Below are positions 48,093 through 56,199 of a DNA stretch of 64,000 bases, one piece after another (position 1 is the stretch's first letter; each line of letters starts with the position of its first letter). This DNA is from Rivularia sp. MS3. Its GTDB lineage: Bacteria; Cyanobacteriota; Cyanobacteriia; Cyanobacteriales; Nostocaceae. A program made the position numbers and the translations under genes. The stretch covers positions 1 through 64,000 of the forward strand of contig JAHCMI010000017.1 of assembly GCA_019192545.1 (NCBI GenBank). Direction: 5' to 3'. The notes beneath the pieces are model-generated. The model was not told the DNA's origin. It did no database searches and worked only from the letters and a program-made list of their open reading frames with translations.

Positions 48093-49016
48093 GTGGAGCT
48101 TAAGCAAGTAATTATTGCCTACAAGGCACGAGACTCTCAAAGCAAACGCTGGGCTGAAATCTGTGCTAGCCAGTTAGAACGTCGTAAATGCCATGTACTC
48201 ATGGGTCCTAGCGGCCCAAAGGATAATCCATATCCGGTTTTTTTAGCATCGGCAACCCAACAAATTGACTTAGCTATAGTACTTGGTGGTGATGGTACGG
48301 TTCTAACTGGTGCAAGACACTTAGCCCAGGCAGGTGTTCCTATTTTGGCCGTGAATGTAGGAGGTCACTTAGGATTTTTAACCGAGGCGGTAGAAGAGTT
48401 TCAGGATACCGAATCGGTTTGGGACAGACTGCTAGAAGACCGTTACGCCGTACAGCGACGGATGATGTTGCAAGCGGCAGTTTATGAGGGGCATGGTTCT
48501 AATTTGGAACCGATAACCGAAAACTATCTTGCTTTGAACGAAATGTGTATCAAACCTGCTTCTGCAGATCGCATGATAACGTCAATTTTGGAAATGGAAA
48601 TTGATAATGAGGTCGTGGATCAATATCAAGGAGACGGGTTAATTATTTCTACCCCTACAGGTTCAACAGGTTATACAGTTTCAGCAAACGGTCCGATAAT
48701 GCACGATGGAATGGAAGCCATTACCATCACTCCTATTTGTCCTATGAGTCTTTCGAGTCGTCCAATTGTATTACCTCCGGGTTCGGTAGTTAGTGTTTGG
48801 CCTTTAGGAGATTTTGATTTAAGTACCAAATTGTGGACTGATGGTGTTTTAGCAACTTCCATATGGCCCGGACATCGTATAGATGTACGTATGGCTGATT
48901 ATCGCTCTAAGTTCATAATTTTGCGAGAAAATTATTCTTACTATCAGGTTTTACGCGAAAAACTGCTTTGGGCTGGTACTAGAGTTCGGTATAACAGCAA
49001 ACATAGTACGAATTAA
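48093..49016 (+). CDS. nadK: NAD kinase
   Basis: A 307-aa enzyme that phosphorylates NAD to NADP using ATP or polyphosphate. The diacylglycerol-kinase-like fold shows the motifs LGGDGTVLTG and ISTPTGSTGYTVSANG, with the NAD-binding ALNEMCIKP in between. GTG start four bases after ndhE, apparently the last gene of the ndh operon; making NADP beside the NDH-1 genes fits functionally. Cyanobacteria usually carry two NAD kinases; this cannot be typed further. Confidence 0.94.
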   Translation: MELKQVIIAYKARDSQSKRWAEICASQLERRKCHVLMGPSGPKDNPYPVFLASATQQIDLAIVLGGDGTVLTGARHLAQAGVPILAVNVGGHLGFLTEAVEEFQDTESVWDRLLEDRYAVQRRMMLQAAVYEGHGSNLEPITENYLALNEMCIKPASADRMITSILEMEIDNEVVDQYQGDGLIISTPTGSTGYTVSANGPIMHDGMEAITITPICPMSLSSRPIVLPPGSVVSVWPLGDFDLSTKLWTDGVLATSIWPGHRIDVRMADYRSKFIILRENYSYYQVLREKLLWAGTRVRYNSKHSTN

Positions 49017-49030
49017 ATGCACAAAGGTTT

Positions 49031-49064
49031 GTAGTAGCGCTGTCTTCGCGGGCATCGCAACTAC
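49031..49064. repeat. Hairpin between convergent nadK and ridA
   Basis: GTAGTAGCGC...GCAACTAC stem, related to 10185-10228. It may terminate both transcripts. Confidence 0.5.
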
Positions 49065-49067
49065 GAA

Positions 49068-49457
49068 CTAATCCAAACAAACAGCATCCACCTCAACTTC
49101 AATTAACATTGCAGAATCTATCAGCGATTTAACTTCCACCATTGTGGAAGCAGGAGGATGTTCGGCAAAAAACTCTTGATGCGCTTTACCGAATTCAGCC
49201 CAGAGAGAGATGTCTGTGACATACATTCTTGTTCTAGTTACGTTACTAATATCGGCGTTCAAATCTTGTAAGGCTTTTTGAACGATTTCAAAGCAATATT
49301 TAGCCTGAGCATAAGCATCACCGGGAGCAAAAACGCTACCATCTTCAGCAACTGGAGCAGTACCCGACACATAGATATGATTCCCTGCTTTGACAGCACG
49401 ACAATAACCTACGGTAGACTCCCAAGATGCACCGGAAAAAGTTCTGTTGATTTGCAT
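49068..49457 (-). CDS. RidA family enamine/imine deaminase
   Basis: A 129-aa YjgF/YER057c/UK114 protein. It has VGYCRAVKAGNHIYVSGTAPV, the catalytic arginine in VTRTRMYVTDI, and the C-terminal LIDSAMLIEVEVDAVC with the usual glutamate. The family hydrolyses reactive enamines made by PLP enzymes. This copy belongs to a RidA-like subgroup (MQINRTFSGASWE start); its exact substrate is unknown. Monocistronic, convergent with nadK. Confidence 0.9.
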   Translation of the reverse strand: MQINRTFSGASWESTVGYCRAVKAGNHIYVSGTAPVAEDGSVFAPGDAYAQAKYCFEIVQKALQDLNADISNVTRTRMYVTDISLWAEFGKAHQEFFAEHPPASTMVEVKSLIDSAMLIEVEVDAVCLD

Positions 49458-49499
49458 GGTTATGATTTTTTGGACGAATTATATTAAGTCTTAGTAGTA

Positions 49500-49851
49500 G
49501 GTTGGGTTAGACACGTCAGCACCTGAGCTTGGTAGCCCCGTGCTTTTAAGCCGGGGAGGAAAAGCGATATAGGCAGATTTATCTGCATTCAAAAAATGGT
49601 AAAGTATAATCGGCAAGTATGAATAACCATCTACGTGAAGAAACATCCTAGTAAGGCGAAATCCCTGCAACGAAGAACCGGCTACGGAGGTAGTACGACT
49701 AGACGAGTAAGTAATGGCAGGATGTTGAGCGTACCGAATTGGCAGTAGTGATGGACTCGGAAAGCAAAATCATTAGTCAGAAGTAAACGCAATTGCAGCA
49801 TCGATTTCGATAGTTGTTTTGAGCGTCTAGTGGGATATTTGACTATTCCTT
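49500..49851. other. Non-coding stretch with structured segments
   Basis: No open frame. It begins with a hairpin CCCCGTGCTTTTAAGCCGGGG (49532-49552, offset stem), then a long GC-richer segment (49630-49790) with repeated GACTAGACGAG/CGGAAAGC type strings. It looks like the remains of a structured RNA or the end of an IS200/IS605-type element, but I cannot assign it. Confidence 0.35.
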
Positions 49852-50122
49852 TTAAGCAAGTCTTAAAGAATCTGCCTCTATGAACGAGGGCAGAGTGTCA
49901 AGAACAACAATTTCATTTTTAGAAACAATCCAAATAACTGCTGAAAGAGGATTGTCAAACCACAATATTTCTCGCGGTGGCTGATATCCTTCATAGGTAA
50001 GTTTAATTGCTGTTTTAGCTTTTTGTTTATCTGTAGGGGAAGTATCTAAAGCAATTTTGATCCATTCATCGCGAATAATTGGGATGAGTGCCCTGCTCCG
50101 GTGTCAGTTTTTCAATGACCAT
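49852..50122 (-). pseudogene. Fragment of a DUF6745-like gene, frameshifted
   Basis: From ATG 50122 the minus strand reads MVIEKLTPEQ. The frame then shifts near 50091-50093 and continues ALIPIIRDEWIKIALDTSP, KAKTAIKLTYEGYQPPREIL and LDTLPSFIEADS before a TAA. The joined peptide resembles the N-terminus of DUF6745 proteins as I recall them (LTPEQEALIPVIRE.W...AL.T...D). The larger C-terminal part is missing. A family B element begins two bases upstream of the ATG. Confidence 0.65.
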
Positions 50123-50123
50123 T

Positions 50124-50308
50124 TATAGCGGTTTTCAGCTGGATGGAACTGATATCTTGCACTATTAGCAATTAACCAAAAGAAACCCGGTTTCTGACAA
50201 TGATGCAAGATTTAAGATGGAATACAGATTGACGTTGAGAAGGGAAGGGATGCGCGACAGCGCGGGGTAAAGTTTCGAGTGTATTGTACTCAATCGAAAA
50301 CTGCTATA
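50124..50308. repeat. MITE-like element, family B (long copy)
   Basis: About 185 bp with ends TATAGCGGTTTTCAGCTGG and complement TATAGCAGTTTTCGATTGAG. The interior differs from other copies (GGGATGCGCGACAGCGCGGGG near the right). Confidence 0.75.
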
Positions 50309-50342
50309 TATTTTTCCAAAAAATAGCACAAATATACTATAA

Positions 50343-50373
50343 TCAAAAACCCGGCGATCGCGAACCGGGCTTT
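50343..50373 (-). terminator. Rho-independent terminator after the holin-like gene
   Basis: Minus strand CCCGG/CCGGG stem with a HIP1-containing loop, followed by GTTTTTGATT. Confidence 0.6.
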
Positions 50374-50471
50374 ATAATTCTCGCAATTGATTTCAATCAA
50401 ATTGGAATGACTTTATTTGTAACAATTATTAATTTTTGAAAACGTAAGTAAGCTGATAATTTGTAACTTTT

Positions 50472-50825
50472 TCAATCCACTTTTCTTAAGAAATAGCTAA
50501 TTACGCTAGTGACGATTGATAGCACTATTGAACCGAATAAAGCAGCTAAAGGGCCACTAATTGTAAAACCGTAACCTGGTGTAAAAATGGTTGCTAACCA
50601 AAGGGTAAATCCATTGACAACAAATGTAAACAATCCGAAGGTGAGTAAAGTTATCGGAAATGTTAAAATGCTCAAAATTGGTCTGATAATAGCATTAACT
50701 AATCCGACAACAATAGCTGCAACTAAGGCTGCAACAAAGCTTTTTATCACAAATCCAGGAACAATATGAGCGGTAATTAGCAGTGACACCGCAGTGCCAA
50801 GCCAAGTTAATATAAAGTGCAGCAT
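50472..50825 (-). CDS. Phage-holin-family (YvlD-like) membrane protein
   Basis: A 117-aa protein with four hydrophobic helices (about 1-25, 28-55, 57-80, 88-112). It matches the phage holin family 4 / YvlD pattern: LLITAHIVPGF, GLVNAIIRPILSILTFPITLLTFGLF and NGFTLWLA. Despite the name, these are chromosomal membrane proteins with no lysis function proven; no phage genes are near. A terminator follows. Confidence 0.85.
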   Translation of the reverse strand: MLHFILTWLGTAVSLLITAHIVPGFVIKSFVAALVAAIVVGLVNAIIRPILSILTFPITLLTFGLFTFVVNGFTLWLATIFTPGYGFTISGPLAALFGSIVLSIVTSVISYFLRKVD

Positions 50826-51255
50826 GGGCTTTGTTTGAGAAAATTATTGATTTGTCTGGGTAATTTACAATAAACTTTTCGGTATCCGCTCATGAATGAA
50901 AGCTGATAAATAACGCTTTCCGAGTAATGGCATCTAATGATACCTTATTTTTTTTGAATATATATTATCTTATTGCGGGTTCTCGTTACGACTTTAATTA
51001 ATTAATTACTTAAATATAGAATCACTTGATAGCGGTATTAATTGTTATATAGGCAAGGAATATTGTACATTTTGTTGTGTAGCGAATAAATTTTATACTA
51101 GTAGTCGTTAGGAGTTTAGTTTTTTTCTCGGAAATGAGCGATATCGATTTTTCCGCACATAAAACCATATACTTATTTTGCAGCAAACTTTTAAAAATTT
51201 TGCGTTATTAATTTAGCGCTGTAAAAGGATCGTATCTGGCAAACGATCCATAATA

Positions 51256-51330
51256 CGTCATTGCGAGTGGAACGGAGTGAAACGAAGTAATCCCAAACAC
51301 TGCGGTTGCTTCACTTCGTTCACAATGACA
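51256..51330. repeat. CGTCATTGCGAG inverted-repeat element
   Basis: CGTCATTGCGAGTGGAACGG at one end and TTCGTTCACAATGACA at the other. A shorter relative lies at 19189-19216. A common dispersed bacterial repeat type. Confidence 0.6.
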
Positions 51331-51484
51331 TATGATATCTTTTCCGTTTATACTTCTTCTTTCCTATTTCCTCTGCGCCCTAGAAGGGTTTTTTATAATT
51401 CCGGTGTGACCGGAATTGATATAATGGGTGATTTGCCGGACATCATATGAAATCATTGCGATCGCTATCTTCCCACCCCCAATA

Positions 51485-51530
51485 TAAAAAATAATAATGG
51501 TGCCGTACTATTTTAGTGACGACACCTTAC
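51485..51530 (-). terminator. Rho-independent terminator after the peptidoglycan-binding gene
   Basis: Minus-strand stem GGTGTCGT...ACGGCACC with an inner ACTA/TAGT pair, followed by ATTATTATTTTTTATA. Confidence 0.7.
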
Positions 51531-51563
51531 AAAAAGTTGGATATTAAATTAACTCACTATCGA

Positions 51564-52550
51564 TTAACGCTTATCTAAAAGATTCCAGGTAGCTCCTCCG
51601 ACAACTCCATCGGGTTCTAAACCATTACGCTTCTGAAATGCTTTTACTGCTTCTAATGTTACCGGACCAAAATCTCCATCAACACCTTTGAGAAGTCCTA
51701 AATTGGATAGTTTTTCCTGCAATTTCACAACTTGAGAACCTCGCATCCCAGGACGTAAAATCGGAAATCCTGCTGCGGTGTATTGTACTACAGGAGGTTT
51801 TTTCTTGGTGGTGGTGCTTCTACGATTAGTTGTAGTTTGACGAGTTCGCGTAGTTGCAGCTTGTCTTCGTGCGGGTTTGCGTTTCCGAGTGGTGGTTTGA
51901 GGTTTTGGTTTTGCTGGCGTTGGTTCTGGATTCGTTGCTGCTGGTGTTGAAGGTTTCGGCTCTGGAGCAGCCGGTTGCACAATCCGAACTGGACTATTGT
52001 TTACAGCCGTTGTTACCGTTCGCTGCTGGGTGGAATTATTCACTACTCTAACGCTACTGAAGGATTCAGTAGGCATGGGAAAGGTATCAGAAGGTGGTGG
52101 TGTCGTAGCGGCAGTTACTTTAGTTGATGTTGTTGATGCTGTTGATGTACTGGTGCTAGGAAAAAGGGTTTGCCAAGTATTAGTATCTACTACTCCATCA
52201 GATTTCAAACCTGCTGCTTGCTGAAAACTCGAAACTGCTTTTTTGGTTGATTGGCTGAAGATACCATTAACTTCACCTTTGTAAAAACCTAACAGTTTTA
52301 AAGCACCTTGTAATTCTCTAACAGGTACTCCCTCGCTACCTATTTTGAGAGTAGGACGATTTATCGTAGCCCCTACAACTACTTGAGCAATTTTTTGGGG
52401 TGCTGCAATTGATACTCGGGCACTAACTCCAAAAAACAGGGGACTAGAAGAAATTAACAGTAACCAGTAAAACTTATTTCTCGGAAGGAAACGAAACGAT
52501 ATGAGAGAGCGTAAGTACTTGATAATACTTAGTTTTTTACTACCTATCAT
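51564..52550 (-). CDS. Secreted protein with two peptidoglycan-binding domains
   Basis: A 328-aa protein. A long basic N-terminus with a hydrophobic stretch (about 28-45) looks like a signal peptide or anchor. Two PG_binding_1 domains follow: about 62-115 (IGSEGVPVRELQGALKLLGFY) and about 270-325 (RPGMRGSQVVKLQEKLSNLG). Between them lies a linker of about 150 residues rich in Thr, Pro, Ser and Arg. Start placed at 52550 (MIGSKKL); the longer frame to 52697 would overlap the next gene. No catalytic domain, so it should bind the cell wall only. Confidence 0.82.
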   Translation of the reverse strand: MIGSKKLSIIKYLRSLISFRFLPRNKFYWLLLISSSPLFFGVSARVSIAAPQKIAQVVVGATINRPTLKIGSEGVPVRELQGALKLLGFYKGEVNGIFSQSTKKAVSSFQQAAGLKSDGVVDTNTWQTLFPSTSTSTASTTSTKVTAATTPPPSDTFPMPTESFSSVRVVNNSTQQRTVTTAVNNSPVRIVQPAAPEPKPSTPAATNPEPTPAKPKPQTTTRKRKPARRQAATTRTRQTTTNRRSTTTKKKPPVVQYTAAGFPILRPGMRGSQVVKLQEKLSNLGLLKGVDGDFGPVTLEAVKAFQKRNGLEPDGVVGGATWNLLDKR

Positions 52551-52689
52551 GGTTTGTGCCCCCGGCAAATCTCTTACAAATACACTATCTATTAACCAGT
52601 ATAAAATTAAATTGCGACAGCAGTGTAAATGCTTAAAATAAACTGATAAATGAAAATAATTGATTCTAAGTAAATCTCGTCCACTGCTG

Positions 52690-53961
52690 CTAGGCAATTA
52701 CACTGCTAATTGCTTCTTGTTGACCGATTATAGACACAAATGGTTCCTGTAAATATTTGATAGCTGCTTCGGTGGTATCTGCATTGGTTAAGGCTGCGAT
52801 ATCTTGTTGAAATTTTTGATCGAAGTCTATTCCTAAACCGATGATTTCATACCAACCGTATATCTGAGCAATTTGTCCGTTGGTTTGTTTTCCTAAAGCG
52901 TATTGTCCGAGTATTTTGTTTTTTGCAGCTTGCAAGACGCTTTCTTCTAATTTATTAATGGAAAGTAAATCTACTTCTTTTCGCAATCCTTTCAAGGCTC
53001 TAAGGGTATTTCCTGGTGCCGTACCCATATAAACGACAAAAGAACTTGAGAACTGTCGTGTGGGGTAAAATGCCGATACGTCGTAAGCTAAACCAAGCTT
53101 TTCTCTTAATTCAATAAATAAGCGACTGGAAAGCCCATTTCCTAAATAACTAGATAGCAATTTTAAAGCAGCGTAGTCATCAGAATCTACTGAAGCACCT
53201 AAGTAACCCAACATAATTACTGACTGCTGTGTTGGTTGAGGGGTAATTACTTGTTGTGGTTGGGTTTGAGGGATTGATACATTGGTAGTGGGTAGCGTGT
53301 CTACAAGAGGTTGCCAATCGCCGAATAATTGATTGATTTGCTGTTGTGCATTTTCAGATGAAATACGACCAGAAATGCTAATAACTATATTATCCGGACG
53401 GAAATAAGTTTGATAATATTCAAGTAAATCTTCCCGAGTCAAACTGCCGATAGTAGTTTCATCTCCTAATCCCGAAGATGCATAAGGATGATTTTTGTAC
53501 ATAATTTGACGTAATTGCTCAAAAGCAACGCTGAAAGGCTGTTCTTTTTGCAAGCGTACATCTTGTAGAGCGATTCGCTTTTCCATTTCCACTTCTGCTT
53601 CGGGAAAAGTAGGCGATCGCAATATTTTAGCTGCCAATTCTAGTATCTGGGCGAAATCAGCAGTCACGGTTTTTAAGGATAGAACAAAATAATCTGTTGC
53701 AGTATCGGCACTTAAACTAGCTCCAACAGATTCTACACGCTCGGCAATTTCTAAGCTGGTAAGTCCATCACACCCTTTAGTAAGTACAGCACCAAGTAAA
53801 TTTGCCAACCCTGCTTTTTCTGGATTTTCATAACAACTTCCAGCACGGATAAATATTCTAGTTGCAATTACATCGGCAGTAGAATTTTCTGTAACTAGAA
53901 GTACTATCCCATTTTTCAACTGAGTACGATCGAGATTCGATGGTTTTGGCAAGGTTGTCAT
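52690..53961 (-). CDS. M16 peptidase-like subunit, catalytically inactive
   Basis: A 423-aa M16B protein. The zinc motif HxxEH is absent: residues 54-58 are NLLGA in the matching place (AGLANLLGAVL). It keeps the substrate-binding R/Y segment (ELREKLGLAYDVSAFY) typical of the non-catalytic partner. With the upstream gene it should form a heterodimeric processing protease, as in mitochondrial MPP and bacterial M16 pairs. No signal peptide; cytosolic. Second gene of the pair, 126 bp downstream. Confidence 0.9.
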   Translation of the reverse strand: MTTLPKPSNLDRTQLKNGIVLLVTENSTADVIATRIFIRAGSCYENPEKAGLANLLGAVLTKGCDGLTSLEIAERVESVGASLSADTATDYFVLSLKTVTADFAQILELAAKILRSPTFPEAEVEMEKRIALQDVRLQKEQPFSVAFEQLRQIMYKNHPYASSGLGDETTIGSLTREDLLEYYQTYFRPDNIVISISGRISSENAQQQINQLFGDWQPLVDTLPTTNVSIPQTQPQQVITPQPTQQSVIMLGYLGASVDSDDYAALKLLSSYLGNGLSSRLFIELREKLGLAYDVSAFYPTRQFSSSFVVYMGTAPGNTLRALKGLRKEVDLLSINKLEESVLQAAKNKILGQYALGKQTNGQIAQIYGWYEIIGLGIDFDQKFQQDIAALTNADTTEAAIKYLQEPFVSIIGQQEAISSVIA

Positions 53962-54087
53962 TTAAATTATGGGTTTTAGTTTTAAATTAGCAAGCGGTGA
54001 GTAGAGATTTATAAATGAATTGTCTTTTAGTTTTTCTTCTACCCTATCCCTTATCTGTTTATTAGCTCTTACGGATTTTAATATCTC

Positions 54088-55335
54088 TTAATTTTCTGGT
54101 TTAACTACTGTTACGGCGTAATTATCGGGAGAAAGATATTTATATGCTATATTTTGGAGTTCTTTTGAGTCAAAGGATTGAATTTCAAGGGGGTAATTTA
54201 CTGAAAGTTCGGCTGAAGCGATGGTGTTGTAATATCCATAAAGTCCTGCTAATTGATTTGGCGTTTCTGTAGAAAAAGCGTAGTCATTGCATAGCATACG
54301 TTTAGCACGGTTGAGTTCTGGCTCGGTAATTTCTTGGCTAATTAATTTTTCTAAATGAAGCCCGATCAATTTTTCTACGCTCTCTAGTTGCTTTGATTCG
54401 AGCCAGACATTGATAGTAAATAAACTTGATTGCTGTTGCAGTGAAAAACTGCTGTAAATTCCGTTGACTATTTGCCGATTTTCCCTTAAATCGCTGATTA
54501 ATCGCGAAGCCCTTCCTCCAGCTAAAATTACCGAAAGCAAATCTAAAGCATAACAAATACGAAGTTTCTCTACTCCTGGGGCTACCCATGCCATTAACAG
54601 GCGAGCTTGTTCTAACCTAGGTAGTTTAATCTGTTGACGATAAATTCCATTAATACAAGGTTTTTTTGCAGGCTGCATCATAGGAAAATCTGAGCATGAT
54701 GGAGCAAAATTATCAAAAGCCTTGTTTACTAATTCCAAAGCTTTCGACGAAGCAATTCCTCCGGCGATCGCTACTGTTATGTTTTCTGGTTGATAATGAG
54801 TACGATGAAAGCAGCGCAGTTGCTCTACTTGATGTTGTGCTAAATCTCGCTCGCTTCCTAAAATCGAGCGTCCATAAGGATGCTGTGGATAAACACTTTG
54901 ACAAAGTGCTTGAAAACTCATCCAATCGGGACTATTATACGCTTGCCGAATTTCTTCTAAAATTACATTACGTTCGCGATTTAGTTCAATTTCGGGTATA
55001 GCAGCATTAAGTAATAATTCACCCATTAAAGGTAAACTTTCTTCGAGATAATTAGAAGCTGTAGTCAGCGAATAATGAGCATAATCATAACTGGTAGCTG
55101 CATTACTTACACCGCCCAGACATTCAATTTTTTGATCGAATACTCCAGCTGCTAACTTTTCCGTACCCTTGAATATCATGTGTTCTAAGAAGTGAGCTAC
55201 TCCACACCAAGACTGTGGTTCTAAGTTGGCTCCGGCTTTAACCCATACATCTGCTACAGCGATGGGAGTGCTAGATATTTCTTGGTGAATCAATGTTAAC
55301 CCGTTGTCTATCTTGAAGACTGAGGCTGGAAACAC
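54088..55335 (-). CDS. M16 peptidase, catalytic subunit
   Basis: A 415-aa zinc metallopeptidase. The inverted zinc motif is complete: H48-F-L-E51-H52 in GVAHFLEHMIFKGTE; the distal glutamate lies in RERNVILEEIRQAYN. It probably degrades or processes peptides inside the cell together with the inactive subunit downstream. First gene of the pair. Confidence 0.92.
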   Translation of the reverse strand: MFPASVFKIDNGLTLIHQEISSTPIAVADVWVKAGANLEPQSWCGVAHFLEHMIFKGTEKLAAGVFDQKIECLGGVSNAATSYDYAHYSLTTASNYLEESLPLMGELLLNAAIPEIELNRERNVILEEIRQAYNSPDWMSFQALCQSVYPQHPYGRSILGSERDLAQHQVEQLRCFHRTHYQPENITVAIAGGIASSKALELVNKAFDNFAPSCSDFPMMQPAKKPCINGIYRQQIKLPRLEQARLLMAWVAPGVEKLRICYALDLLSVILAGGRASRLISDLRENRQIVNGIYSSFSLQQQSSLFTINVWLESKQLESVEKLIGLHLEKLISQEITEPELNRAKRMLCNDYAFSTETPNQLAGLYGYYNTIASAELSVNYPLEIQSFDSKELQNIAYKYLSPDNYAVTVVKPEN

Positions 55336-55887
55336 GGTACTATATTTTTATATAAGAATATTAAATAATTGTATCAGTTTTTATTTCAATTCTATTCAAC
55401 ATGCCAAGTTTTTTCTAACAAAAAATAATTTTTATAATTAGGTTTTTTCTAATCATACTAAAATTCAATTGTTGAAAATCTATAATATTAACATTGTATT
55501 TTTAATGATAAAAATTGATGCTTGGTTAAGTATTTTTGCTATTGCAATTGTCAACATGACTATAAATATCGAGCAGTAAATGCTATAGCGTTTTTGACTC
55601 GGATGCAATATATAAAAATTTTAGAAATCGGACAGACAAGGATGTTTACCTATAAATATGTATTCTCATCGACCAAAAACCGCTATATCTACAAATAAGT
55701 TGTTTTACAGCTAAATCTTATGAGTGACAAATATTACAATTATTATAGTTATGACGTTCTTTCCTCTTGTTGTATACAAATTGAATACGTAATAGCTTAA
55801 CAAGTATTCTTCTTCATATGACTGATGATGATTTATTTACCTTTTATCTGCCGATTTCTATTGCGGCTTGATATATAGTAAAGTCTT
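55336..55887. other. Intergenic region
   Basis: About 550 bp, AT-rich. It contains the family B element at 55584-55687 and otherwise nothing I can support. Confidence 0.5.
55584..55687. repeat. MITE-like element, family B (shortest copy)
   Basis: 104 bp. Left end TATAGCGTTTTTGACTCGG, right end complement TATAGCGGTTTTTGGTCGATG. No CCTCACCCC core. Confidence 0.75.
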
Positions 55888-55935
55888 AAAAAATTAAAAG
55901 AAAGCTCCTCAAATCGAAAAGTGATTTAAGGAGCC
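55888..55935 (-). terminator. Terminator of the 6S RNA gene
   Basis: Minus-strand stem GGCTCCTTAAATC/GATTTGAGGAGC with loop ACTTTTC, followed by TTTCTTTTAATTTTTT. About 10 bases beyond the mature 3' end. Confidence 0.8.
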
Positions 55936-55944
55936 TTCAAATTT

Positions 55945-56126
55945 TAGTTCACCGCAACGCCGTTTTACCTAAGTTTATGACCTGGTTTAACCAGGGGGGA
56001 GCCTAATATCTCGTTTAAAGTTTCCGGATGCAAGTCCGGTTTACTGCCACGAAACTCTTCGGTTCCCATATCATAAAAATCATAGATCACAAAACTGTAT
56101 GGCAGTCACCAACGTTGCAGTGCGAC
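55945..56126 (-). ncRNA. ssaA: 6S RNA
   Basis: About 182 nt on the minus strand. The 5' end GCACTGCAACG pairs with the 3' end CGTTGCGGTGA to give the closing stem; the middle forms an imperfect long hairpin with a large open region, as in 6S RNAs that bind RNA polymerase holoenzyme. A TATAAT box sits seven bases before the start and an intrinsic terminator follows. In Synechococcus the 6S gene (ssaA) is likewise a neighbour of purK, and here purK ends 73 bp upstream. Not covered by any reading frame. Ends are estimated to within a few bases. Confidence 0.85.
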
Positions 56127-56132
56127 AAACCT

Positions 56133-56138
56133 ATTATA
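56133..56138 (-). promoter_or_regulatory. -10 box of the 6S RNA promoter
   Basis: TATAAT on the minus strand, seven bases before the predicted 6S start. No good -35 TTGACA is obvious. Confidence 0.6.
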
Positions 56139-56199
56139 ACTTTCACTTAGGAGGTTGTGTAGTAAATTGAAAATTTTTATTTTCGTTTGCTACATCAAT

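Larger units (their letters stand above)
50826..51563. other. Intergenic region
   Basis: 738 bp, AT-rich, no gene. It contains the repeat at 51256-51330 and the terminator of the peptidoglycan-binding gene. Confidence 0.5.

Noticed and set aside
49500-49851. Complete IS200/IS605 element or tnpB
   Set aside because: No transposase or TnpB frame is present; only a hairpin and structured strings suggest a remnant.
50472-50825. Holin-like gene as sign of a prophage
   Set aside because: No phage genes nearby; YvlD-type proteins are ordinary chromosomal genes.
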